Source: Homalodisca vitripennis (Eukaryota > Arthropoda > Insecta > Hemiptera > Cicadellidae). From it: a stretch of 64,000 nucleotides of DNA. The stretch lies in contig NC_060213.1 of assembly GCF_021130785.1 (NCBI RefSeq), positions 98,820,501-98,884,500 of the forward strand, written 5' to 3'. The position numbers and the translations under genes were made by a program. Shown piece after piece: positions 37,499 through 48,054 of this stretch; position 1 is the stretch's first letter; the number at the start of each line of letters is the position of its first letter. The notes under the pieces are model-generated. The model searched no databases. It had not been told where the DNA came from and saw only the letters and a list, made by a program, of their open reading frames with translations.

Positions 37499-37866
37499 TT
37501 TGAAAGTTTTGGTCGTGTCAAGACATTCATTGACGAAGGAGTGGCGAGAGGAGAGAGGCCTGAACGGGTCATTGCAGACCTGTGCGCATTATCCCCATGC
37601 TTATTCAAAAAAACCGTGCGCAGTTAGTTTAGGGGGGTGCTAACACCTCCCCCCCCCCCCCCCTTCCGCCCCACGTGAGGAGCCATTAAACCACGTTTCT
37701 TGACACACCCCTTTAATCATACCACCTTCTATAGCATTTAATTCAGTGTTACTATAAACTATTTTTACATCGTATCGCCACCACCAATCGCCACTAATTT
37801 TATTCAATTTAATCAGGGTATAATTTAGATTTTCTTCAGTGTGAGCCTGTTTGATTTAAATCTTAC

Positions 37867-38051
37867 AACTGCTTGTGATTATATGTCTGCGCTAATGTCA
37901 GTTTGCTGTTGTTGATGAGGTTCGGAAAGTTGTCACCTCCCTCATAGTTTTCATCATTGATGACCGTTCTTGCCATGAATTCAAGGGAAAAACATTATAT
38001 AGGCGCGGGCGTCCAAAATCAGACAAAAGGGGGTCGGTTGTGAAAAGTTCC
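37867..38051 (-). CDS. Candidate exon (minus strand), possibly frameshifted, unassigned
   Basis: On the minus strand a C-rich tract ends GTGTCGTGTAG at 38052, a possible acceptor. One frame then reads ELFTTDPLLSDFGRPRLYNV and FPLNSWQERSSM before a stop at 37898. A second, overlapping frame reads MARTVINDENYEGGDNFPNL, then INNSKLTLAQTYNHKQ, and meets a consensus donor, TT|GTAAGA, at 37866. Both halves look protein-like, which suggests one coding segment broken by a single indel, real or sequencing. No family is recognised. Confidence 0.3.
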
Positions 38052-38688
38052 CTACACGACACTCTGGGGTGGTGGGGGGGTGGGGTGGGCTAATCTCAAA
38101 ATTTTTCCAATTATTATGACAGCCCCGTTTTGGAAGTCTAAGGTAACCGCGGCTTACCATTCTTCTTTTTGGGACCAGACTTCCCCAAAAAGTCTACTTA
38201 CCAGCCAACATATATTGCAAAATGATGATCGTTTATTAGGCCTGCTAGCAGGGGCATCGTCCCGCGACGTTTTTTTAAAAAACATTTAGGGGAACAAAAA
38301 TTTTGCTAGATTTAACGCCACGCCCCACCCCCCCAGAGCCTATTTACCTGAGGTACTATGTCCCAGCTTAACACAGACACCTGGTCACAAATAATCGCTC
38401 CAGTCATCATATTTCGCACTCGTGATCAAAGAGTTCCTTCGTCCAGAAATCATTCCCAAAAATCTAATATTTTATTTAAAGAATTATATTTGTTTTCACT
38501 GTATCCAATCAATCATATCCCACTGTCGTCAACTTCTTCAAAACCTGCAATTGCAACAACTGCATTTGGTATTTCACATAATAGATATTCATAAGGTACT
38601 GCTTCTCACCCACGTTGCCAAATAAAAATTTATTTAGCATGGGACTTGTATAGGTCGGCACTTGCGGATGTCCCTATACAATTCTTAC

Positions 38689-38843
38689 CGACTTAAACTT
38701 AAAAGTCGCCGAGCCGTGAACCCTTTCTATTCCCTTTTCAGGGGGAGTTTTTACTGACACCTCGGCAACTCTGCTCCTCCGTTTTAAGGGTAAATCGTTC
38801 CAGTCTAAAAAGTCGACGCCCAGAGGCGATAGTTGCCTCCATT
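38689..38843 (-). CDS. Candidate 155-bp exon (minus strand), unassigned
   Basis: The minus strand shows a T-rich acceptor, GTAAACTACAAG, at 38844, a fully open 51-codon frame and a consensus donor, TCG|GTAAGA, at 38688. It encodes EWRQLSPLGVDFLDWNDLPL, then KRRSRVAEVSVKTPPEKGIE and RVHGSATFKFKS. It starts in phase 2 and ends in phase 0. A competing plus-strand reading exists: TTTCTATTCCCTTTTCAG|GG starts a 48-bp frame ending AAGG|GTAAAT. The longer minus exon seems more likely, but strand is not settled. No family is recognised. Confidence 0.35.
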
Positions 38844-38849
38844 CTTGTA

Positions 38850-40171
38850 GTTTACAGCGAACATAACAACAAAAACTAACACAGTTCACAGAATCTGCTC
38901 AGAGCTGGGCAAACATTACTCAATATTGTGGACAGAAACTGATAACTGTCGGGATTATACTGCTATTTTTTTTTCTAAACGTTCTGCTTTGTACGGGCGT
39001 ATAAATTCGTAATCATCCTAGGAGTAGGCTACAAGTTCAGTCGCAAAATGGGGAAGTACCTGGTTACAGGTTACTTTTTACGGATAGAAATAGTACTAGG
39101 TACTCGTTTAGCAGTATTAAAAGTAACTATATTTATTTTTAGGAATAATCTGCTGCTGGTAACGAACATTATGATTTTTAAATTCAGAAACATCACGGAG
39201 TACATTTAAATTTAAGCATTTTCCCGAGTTAGTTGGTATGCCAACAGGAAATAGGTTGAAAAATAACCTCACTTTCGTAGTTGCTGCAGCTGAGGAGTTT
39301 AGAGAATAACAAATATTTAGCCGTTTTTTAAAGAAATTGATTTATATGGTACAAGTGTTAGTGTTCTCGTATGTTTCCCCCTGAAATTAAATTAGATTTT
39401 AAATGTAGTTTGAATGTATAGATTTGATCGATAACATTTATTTGACATCTCAAACAAAGGATAACTTTTATTCATACGGTATTTACAGTAATCATTCATG
39501 TTACATTATTCACTAAGTCATCATTTCGATAACTTTTAAAAGAAAAATTAACAACCAGCCAGATGTCTCCATTTTTAACTTATAGAGGCTGATTTTATTT
39601 TATCCACAAATAACTCAGCTTTAAATCTATGTACAAACACTTCGATAAATTAGACAATAAAATCTAAGGTTCTTTACTTGCTTTGGATAGAAATCATTTA
39701 TAAGTGCCTTCATTGCGGCGCTCAATGCCTTGATTCAAGGCTCTCTTATTTTTATTTTAGAAAAAATTTCTAAGCCACGAAAATGTCAACCACTGAGGAG
39801 AGAAAGAGAAAAAAGCAAAAAAAAAAAAAAAGACATACAATAAAAAAAAAATGAAGTTAAGTTATTTAACTCCCATTCACGACAAACAAGAATATTTAGT
39901 GCACGTTTACCCGGAATGTTATACAAATAATCTGTTACGAAAAGTCTAGTGGGGAAATCCAAAAAACGAATATAATACAATGAAACTCAAAAAATTTGCA
40001 AGGTTTTATTTAATATTTACAAACTGGATCAAGGGGGAAAAAAAGCTCGTACCTTTTCTTTTAGAGATAATTGTTATGGAGCAAGCCCATTATTGTCTTG
40101 CAGTTGGTATAATTTTTGTATTTAGTCCAATTATTGTTTTAAAACATTTAAAGATCTTATATATATTTTAT
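38850..40171. other. AT-rich intergenic or intronic DNA
   Basis: No recognisable genes. A-rich runs at 39816-39850. Confidence 0.5.
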
Positions 40172-40206
40172 TTACTATATATATATATATATATTTCATA
40201 TATATA

Positions 40207-40238
<32 letters not shown>

Positions 40239-40335
40239 ACATATTCTTTAGCTATATTATAATTAGCTTAACTAATATCATATATATATATATATCATAT
40301 ATATATATATTATATATATATATATATACTATATA
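40172..40335. repeat. AT-rich microsatellite cluster
   Basis: Repeated (AT)n blocks separated by short non-repeat sequence (CATATATAT, ACATATTC, TAGCTTAAC). The Tyr/Ile-rich 139-codon plus frame at 39980-40399 is produced by this tract. Confidence 0.9.
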
Positions 40336-40929
40336 TTTATATCGTTTGCCACAAGTTTTTCTGTTCACTACACTCACTTTAGATTGTGTGCATTTCTAAC
40401 ATTGGATTTAACGTTTGTTTACGCTTTTCATCCGTCAACTCGTTTTAGTACGTTTCATTTTTAACAAATTCTCCATGTTGTTTTTTTTTTTTTTTTTTTT
40501 TTTTTCATTATTTACTATTTACAACCACTGTCTAGATTCTTTTTTCTTATAAATTAAAATATCCTTTGTTGATTTCTATTTTCATTACTAAGCATTCTTT
40601 CCAACAGTTTGATTCTTCAGAGTTCTTTTCAGCGATGCGTTTTTGACTATATGTTAAATAGATATAAATGGTTTTCTTCTTTAATTTTTGACTACAGATA
40701 TAATTATTCATCCGTAGTTAGTTTAAATAACTTTAATATTTTCTTTATATACTTGGATCTTGACTTCTACTATACTATTATTGATTTAGCAAAATATTGA
40801 AAGAATTTATATCAACAGCAGGACCTAGACCGTCCAGTGTTGTTTAGCAATAAATACATAAGATCCAGTCTTCGTGTTTACCAAGCTGCTGTTTTTTTTT
40901 TTTTCTTTTTTCAGGCCTTATTGTGTTAA
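40336..40929. other. T-rich non-coding DNA
   Basis: Includes a T run of about 25 at 40482-40505 and another at 40891-40904. No gene recognised. Confidence 0.5.
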
Positions 40930-41643
40930 TCCAGTTGCTGGGAGCGCGCGGCATAGGGGGAGGCGCGGACCTGAGGGGAGCGGGGTACGAGGCTAGTCAG
41001 CGCCGGGACCTCCACCTATAGCCCGCTTATGACTTTGGTGTTCGTAGTCCGCGTGACGTGTTCAGCAGCTGAGGGCATTGGGCCGGTTGCCGTGGGGGTC
41101 CTTACAGACTCTTCGTTGACAGGTTGTTAGGGCCTAGCGTTACCACTCTCGTGTTTGGCGGGGGAGGAAGGAGGGAGTAAAGGAGTGGGGGAGGGGGGGG
41201 AAGAAGTGAAGAGCAGAAGAAAAGAAGATCGAGGGGTGGGGAGAAAGGAAAAGAAACGGGGAAGGAAGAAAAGCGGGGGGGGGGGGGGGGGGGGGGAAAG
41301 GTGGTGGAACTGGCGGAGGAAGAGCGAGACTAAGCGATGGGGGGGCGGGAGAGAAGGGAGGGAGGAGGACGGATAAAAAATCGGATGTAGCAAGGAAGAG
41401 AGGGAAAGTAAGTGGAGTGGGAATGGGAAAATAAAAAGGAATAAGGGGTGAGCCGGGAAGAGCACTTGGGAGGACTCTGATCCACCTTCCCCCACCCCAC
41501 GACTGACGGACTACCCTGCCCCACACGAAAGTTACGGTCACCCGGACCACGGCGATCATGGTCCGTATAATGCCAACATATTTGGGGGTGGCTCTCACAG
41601 ACGCATCCAGGACTACGCGGTCCCTTTGCTGGCCACTCTTCGT
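40930..41643. other. GC-rich island with purine tract and G20 run; possible exon at right end
   Basis: A sharp jump in GC and CpG content. The centre (41155-41440) is a GA-rich strand asymmetry with a run of about 20 G at 41277-41296. At the right end a plus frame reads DYPAPHESYGHPDHGDHGPY, then NANIFGGGSHRRIQDYAVPL and LATLR to a TAA at about 41643. The opposite strand is also open in more than one frame, which is expected in GC-rich DNA. It could be a promoter/first-exon island or a coding segment. I cannot decide, and no family is recognised. Confidence 0.4.
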
Positions 41644-42239
41644 TAAAAAACTATGTATATATCATTACCGTTGTTACTCATGTGACAACATCTGATACTA
41701 CAAGTAGGCTTTATGTGACCTATAAAACACTCTAAGCCGTTTGCTGTCATCAGTTTTGTCTCATACCCATATAATTTGCTGCACTCTAATTTATCCAAAT
41801 AAAACTTGGACATTTACACCTCCCAAGTAAAAAAAAGAATTCAAGGTTGATCAGCAGTGGTGTTGAAATACGGATTTTTGTTTTACCAAATGTGGGATTT
41901 GAAAAAACCTATATTTTAATTCCATTTTATTTTTAGTATTTTTTCTATTTATTGTTAACTCTTTAATAAGTCATTTAATCAAAAGTGATCTATCGGGTTA
42001 CTCAAAAATCTATTAAAATTTGCTAATTAAGTTTTCACAACTTTTTGGTCTGGAATAAATGCTGAAATACTAACTAACAATGAATCGAATCCGCGGGGTC
42101 GGCTGCAGTCTGAGTTACATTTAATGATTGAAAACAAACTTAGTCCGTTTTTTAAATGGATATCTGTTACGTATATCAGTTTAACACCTCCAGCTCTCAA
42201 AAGTATTCAATATAGTTTTTTATGGTAATAATCGAGAGT
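41644..42239. other. AT-rich DNA
   Basis: No gene recognised between the GC-rich island and the tandem repeat. Confidence 0.45.
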
Positions 42240-42660
42240 AATTTTTTATTTAATATAAAATTAGCCTCATCACGTGTTATCCCATATTTTGATAACATTA
42301 TTTTTTAGACTCAGACAGATGTCATAGCTAGAAACTTCAGTAATAACAGTAAATTATCTTATTTTGATTTAATATAATTTAGCCTCACTCCAAGTTAATC
42401 CTTATTTTCCGGATAACATTATTTTTTCAGGATTTTGCATTACAGATGTCATACAGCTTTAGATACTTCCAGTAATAAAACCAGCTAATATATCCTTAAA
42501 TATTTTGATTGTTTAAGTATACAATTAGCCTCATCCCAAGGTCATAAATCCATTATTTTCGATAACATTAGTTTTTTCAGACTTCAGATCAGATGTCATA
42601 GACTAGGGAAAACTTCAGTAATTTGAAAAACCAGCTAAAAATAATTCTTTTTCTACAGTT
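42240..42660. repeat. Tandem repeat, about 3 units of 130-150 bp
   Basis: Each unit contains ATTAGCCTCA-C, ATAACATTATTTTTT, CAGATGTCATA, ACTTCAGTAATAA and an AT-rich tail. Units start near 42240, 42368 and 42508 and differ by many one- and two-base indels. Confidence 0.8.
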
Positions 42661-42739
42661 TGACGGTTTTTTTTTTGCATGAAATTTTATTGTAAAATAT
42701 TCAGGTCATTTACGTATAATTTAAAAAAAAGCAATAAAG

Positions 42740-43010
42740 CATTACAGCCAAAATTGGTTTTTCTTTTATTACTCTTAATACTCTGATGGAAAAAAGGAAA
42801 AGATTTGCATCTTACAGGATAATTTTTAAACCCCGCCCACCCGCCCCCCTCTCTCTCAGCCTCCCCCACCCCGCGCTCGTCTTCCTTCTCTAAGAAAACA
42901 TATCTTTCCTCATCGTACCTAGAGATACCAGAGATCCGAGAAGCCCTCATTTTCTCAGCTCGTATTAGCGCCTTCGTTGATGTTACGACCTACCCTGGTT
43001 CAGTTGGCTC
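42740..43010. other. Exon-like segment with competing frames on both strands
   Basis: Minus: STKALIRAEKMRASRISGIS, then RYDEERYVFLEKEDERGVGE, reaching a donor-like CCT|GTAAGA near 42815. Plus: a pyrimidine tract ending CTTCCTTCTCTAAG followed by KTYLSSSYLEIPEIREALIF, then SARISAFVDVTTYPG, to a TAG near 43035. Both look plausible and they are mutually exclusive. No family is recognised. Confidence 0.25.
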
Positions 43011-43691
43011 AAATCCAATAATTTCAGTCAGTTAGAGAGGTTTTCTTTTTTATTCAGCGTTTTCTTCACTTCTTCTTAGTCGCATCTCGTTTTTTTTTTG
43101 TTTTTTTGAAAAAAAACAATTGACGAATCTAAGGCGGCTAGGGGACGTTAATGGCGTGCCGGGGGGGCCTTACTCTTTCCTCCTCAATATAATGAACGAG
43201 GCATCTTATCATGGATATTACTGTTACACCTTCATGCTGGCGGCTTCCAAAACCCAACACTGAACGATCCCGACCGAAAATCCTTCTTTAGCCTGCACTG
43301 AAACCGTGATATTTGCACTGCACCTGAACACCGTGTATTTGCTCTGTATATTACTTACTAAGAGAATTGCTCCAATTTCCTTCCACATGCTATTCCAGTG
43401 TCCTCTACTTTGTTTATCTAGTTTTATAATTTGTTCTGCATCATATTGTCAGCCTGATCCACGCACTTCTTTAGGGATTAATGTTAAGCTTTTATTGCAC
43501 TCTGTGTTTTTTTCTAGTTTACAACTGAATATAAATCATGACTTATCCAAGTTATCCTTCCTGTTGTCTTCTGGGTTTGTGCAATTCATCTTACACCGTT
43601 ACGTCACCAGGGTAGGTTTTTAAGTGGTTCCCTTTCTCCAGTCTGAGAGTTGACTACTAATTCATTAAATGTTTCTCCTACTTTTGCACAG

Positions 43692-43840
43692 GCGGACAGC
43701 GACAAAAAACGGCAAGAGTATAGCGCGCCGAACTCTTTAAACTCTGATCTGCCCAAGTATGGGAAGCCCGCCAGCAACTATCACGGGTCCTCGATGTCAA
43801 TTACCGTTTCGTCTAATCTGAGGCGCTCACTCATATCCTT
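43692..43840 (+). CDS. Candidate exon (plus strand), unassigned
   Basis: A textbook acceptor, TTTCTCCTACTTTTGCACAG, ends at 43691. The frame after it has high GC at third positions against an AT-rich background and encodes ADSDKKRQEYSAPNSLNSDL, then PKYGKPASNYHGSSMSITVS and SNLRRSL. Composition returns to AT-rich after about 43840, where the donor should lie, but I see no clear GTRAGT (GTTTCG at 43806 is weak). The polar, Ser/Asn-rich sequence could be a cytoplasmic tail or disordered region. A second possible acceptor at about 44010 (CCGTCTACAG) opens a 36-codon frame starting ESKERLKFNVTENRFRL. No family is recognised. Confidence 0.4.
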
Positions 43841-44100
43841 GGAAAAAACTAAAATGTTAATCACGAGTTATTCCAGTGTATCTGTCGAAAAAAAAAAAAA
43901 CTGCTTAGACAATTAAAATATTTGACAATACTTGGTCGTTGTGGAAATCCATTTTCTTCAATAAATTAAATGTTACAATCACATGACTGGACATAATTCT
44001 ACCGTCTACAGGTGAGTCGAAGGAGAGGCTAAAGTTCAACGTAACAGAGAATCGATTTCGGCTATTATCGCAAGAATGTGATTCAATCATAAAAATCAAT

Positions 44101-45449
44101 GTACACTTATTATAAATATTTCAGATATACAAAAGTATTTCCATAATCTGATGTATATATGGTTTGTTGAAAATACATCCCCTAAGATCCGTATCGACGT
44201 TATCCCGCCAGCTTATTATGCTTACGGAATAAGAACGCAGCGTGAGAAAATATTGCTCACTAGGAGCGCTTTGTTCTGAAATACAAAAGGAGCCTATACG
44301 GTTTGTACGATCGCCGGGGAGTTGAGCCGCAAGAATATTGAGGATAAGTTTTAAGCTTGGGCGCGGTGCGGGTTAGGGTCCTCTTTCTGCTAGGGATCTT
44401 TGAGGAAAGATTAAAGGCATCTCGCATCTGAGTCTTGTCTCACCGCGGGAAAGCAAGGGGGGACAGCTGATGTACCAGAATCTAGTCAAAGGCGGGGTTT
44501 TTAGGGGAGTGGTTTTTATGCCTCTTATGTACAAGCCCTTAGCAACTTAAGGGAGAGCCTTTACAAAACTACCAAAAACAGTCATCCTCTTTAGTAGACA
44601 TATAACGCCTAATTATATCTACTACTTGAACACTCGAGTATCTGAAACGTTTGCGGTTTTGTGGTTAAGGCCGTACAGCGTGTACTTTATACCACTCGTG
44701 GACAATAACAGTTAGGTGTTGCCCATATATAAGTGAAATGTGAATATTCCAGTTTTGTGTTGTACCCAGTGCAGTTTTCCAACTTGAAGGCTATAAACGA
44801 GCCCAGAAAGAATTTTGAACCTTTTCTTAAGAAGGAAGGTGGTGTATGGAATAGTCTTTGGTAGATTAGCCACTGATTTAGACTAAAGATGTGGTTTCTG
44901 CACAGTTGACATTGAAATTATTCTGTTATTAACAGCCTTTTAATTGAGTTGTTATAGCAGTTTTATGGACCTCAGTGTCAAGAAGAAATCGCTATAGATT
45001 ACTAAGGTTCAGGGGACACAGTTGAGGTTGTACTTAACAAATATTCCGTGTCCTTAATATTCAAAAAAATTTCAATAATAATCGGTAATATAATTACCAA
45101 TGGCGTTGTGTAAGCGGGCAGAAACGGTCGTATCGCTCGGAGATAAACCACGGATCAAGGCAACAGTCGAGCGTTGGCTTCTGGCTTGGGATTTTGGCGC
45201 AGAGAGCCTTACTCGAACCAATCAATCGGTCTTCTATTTTAGTGGTTGGGTGACCGCCTCTGAGCTAATCCTGGTCCTTGGTAGCTGTCCGGCCTGTGGC
45301 CGGCCCACTGGCTTGGTGGGTCTAGGGTCACCTTTTAAAGCCGTATGGTCCCGCCTGGCTATAGTGTTAGAGTGGGGACTTCTTAGCCCTATTTGTCGGC
45401 CTGAGATTTAAATAAGGATCTACTTTACTAATATATATTAATTTGAATA
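44101..45449. other. Mixed-composition DNA with two GC-rich blocks, no assigned gene
   Basis: GC-rich blocks lie at about 44180-44530 and 45095-45410. The second carries a 103-codon plus frame (45100-45411) rich in Trp, Gly and Leu with no motif. Part of it (GGTTGGGTGACCGCC) recalls 5S rRNA-derived SINEs, but the match is too short to call. Confidence 0.35.
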
Positions 45450-46830
45450 TTAAACTGTATATAGTTATAATTATCCGTTTAGTATTACATGCATTGAGAT
45501 CAAAAACCAATTTCAATTCGCTTAACCTGAACACCCTTGCAATGTCCTGAGGGAGCCTGCTGATGTTAACACTGGCCCATTAACGAACTGTATTCATTCG
45601 ATAATCTCCAGTTTCGTAATACATGCATTGAGATCCAAGCCAATAATTGTTAACTGAACCCTAGCAATGTTTGAGGGAGCTGTGATTGTTAACTGCCCAT
45701 TAAGAATGTATATGAGTTAATTAGCAGTTTAGTATATTACATGCATTGAGATTTCTTTTATTTTTTTTTTTTTCTTTTCCATTCCTTCAAAACACCCATC
45801 AATTCGTTCAACCCCTCCCCTTGAAAACCCCTTGCAATGGTTCAACGGACTCGCGAACGAATAGAGCCCTTGTGCATGGTCGTTAACTGGCCCATTAAGA
45901 AACTGTATTATAAGTTATTTCAGCAGTTTAGTATTACATGCATTTGGAGATTTATTTTTTCTCAATTTCTTTTTTTTCTCTCTTTTACAAAACCATTCAA
46001 ATTCGTTAAACCTGAACCTTCCTTGGCAATTTTGTCCTGAGGGGTATTGGGTCCGAACGTCTGAGTGGAGCCCTGTCGATGTTAAACTGGCCCCCAATTT
46101 AAGAACTGTCATATAGTTTAATTAGCAGTTTAGTTATTTACATTGCGGTGAGATCCCCTCTTCTTTTTTTTCATTTTTTTTTCCTTTTTTTTTCAAAAAC
46201 CATTCAATTCGTTAACCTGAACCCCTTGCAATGTCTGAGGGAAGCCTGTTGTTTGATGTTTAAACTGGACCCATTTAAGAAGAAACTCGTATATAGTTAA
46301 TCTAGCCCAGTTTAGTAATAGTACATTGCCATTGAGACTCAAAAATACCATCAATTCGTTAACCTGAACCTCCTGTGCAATGTCGTACTCGAGGCGAGTG
46401 TGATGTTATAATGGCCCATTTTAGTCACAGAAACTGTATATAGTTAATTAGCAGTTTAGTATTACATGCATTGAGATTTTTTTTTTTTTCCTTTTCTTTT
46501 TTCTTTTTTTTTTTTTTTTTTTTTTTTGTTTTTCCTTTTTTTCTCCTTCCAACTCAAAACCATCAATTCGTTACACCCCCCCCCTGAAAACCCCTTGTCA
46601 ATGTCTGAGGGAGCCTGTGATGTTTGAATATCTGAGCCCCCGTTTTAAGAACTTGTATGATAGTTAATTAGGCAATTTATGTATTACATGCCGGTTGAGA
46701 TCCACAAAACCATCAAATTCTTTTAACCGGAATCCCGACGGACCAATGTCCGGAGTAGTCACCTTATGGGTGTTCTTTGTTTTAAATTGGCCCAATCCAG
46801 AACTGTATATTCATTTGTATTAAAGTTAGG
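45450..46830. repeat. Noisy tandem repeat, about 8 units of 115-205 bp
   Basis: Each unit contains GTTTAGTATTACATGCATTG, an optional T-rich tract, ATTCGTTAACCTGAACC, CCTTGCAATGTCTGAGGGAG, GATGTTAACTGGCCCATT and AAGAACTGTATATAGTTAAT. The units differ by very many single-base insertions and by pyrimidine tracts of 20-60 bp inserted at one fixed site (after the GCATTGAGAT motif). Frames at 45837-46040 and 45915-46112 are by-products. Confidence 0.85.
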
Positions 46831-48054
46831 TCATGGAAAACTAAAGAGTTCTTAGAAAGAACGATGCTGAGAAGGAAATATTACTTTTTAGTTACACGTT
46901 GTCGCGTAGTTGTGAAGTCTTAATTTATATTTCATAAAAACGTGCGATATTTATTTATTTAGTGCATACCATTATTACGTTATTATAGTTTTTTAATATT
47001 ATACGTCATATATCTACACAAGAAGTAGTTCTTAACATATCTTTGAGGCCTTAATGATGCTTTCTCTGCTACTTATGTCATATCCAAAAAGCTGACTACA
47101 TGCTAAATTAAAGTTAATCCACTTCTAAATTTCTCATAATCAAAGCGTTTCATCCCGAATCCGTTCCTTTGATCTGTTAGAGAGAAGCTGTGTGTCTTAA
47201 ATAGTGACTTGTGTGTGTGTCGTATTATAGATAGAGGTGTGTTGTATAGAGAGGTGTGTCCGTGTGTTTTAACAGGGGGGTTTGGCGGTTTAGTTTCTAG
47301 CAAATAAGTGCATGTCCGTCCACCAAAACGTCTTGACGTACAATTTCAGGATGTTATACTTAATCCAAAATGTTGCAAAAAAATGTGCGGACAAGCTTAT
47401 TAAATGTTGCAAACTTCAGTGGTAGCTTCTTTTAACAAAGAAGAAAATATTATTTTGTATGATGGTGCGTATCAGATAGTAGGTCTATTAACTAACTTTA
47501 CTGGTATAAGCAAATTTTTAATCTACAAAAGAAAAGTCTATTCTCCGGAAACTCTTTCTGTACAGCACTGTTGAGTTGCTCTACCTTCTTTCTATAATTT
47601 GAATAAAAAATACAAACTTTGTTTTACTTTTGATTGTAACAAATTATAAATTATTCCAGTGAGAACACTCATCCATTTGTGACCTCTGTGAAATTACACG
47701 TGTAACAGTTCATGCGAGCGTTATTTAAGAGGCCTACATTATGAATAACAACATAACACATTTCTAGTGGTTTTCTGAAAGTACATACTTGTTTTCTGCC
47801 ATCAAGTGGATTTCTTTTAGTACCTGAATAATGGTCTGTATTCCGCCTGTCCGTCGAACTCTTAAACACTCGCAGTCTTGTGTTCTTATGCTGGCCGTAA
47901 AGCAAAATTAACATTAAAGCTGTGGAAACTTTTTCGGAAATTTCATTTACATTACAAGACCTATTTTGTCTACGCTGGAAAACAGTTGTTAGTTTTTTTT
48001 TTTACTAAAATTAACATTAAAAAAATATTTTTCAATAGTAAACTACATTAATTT
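46831..48054. other. AT-rich DNA
   Basis: Frames of 66 and 81 codons on the minus strand (47103-47303, 47669-47914) have no recognisable features. Confidence 0.5.

Noticed and set aside
37260..37643. Poly-Phe and poly-Lys frames of 113-127 codons
   Set aside because: They translate the long T tract.
39980..40399. 139-codon Tyr/Ile-rich plus frame
   Set aside because: Mostly AT microsatellite; no signal peptide or domain.
41127..41598. 122- and 152-codon Pro/Ser-rich minus frames
   Set aside because: The purine/pyrimidine-biased tract keeps several frames open at once on both strands, so length is not evidence of coding.
45095..45410. 5S rRNA or 5S-derived SINE
   Set aside because: Only GGTTGGGTGACCGCC and a few neighbouring bases resemble 5S; the rest does not align.
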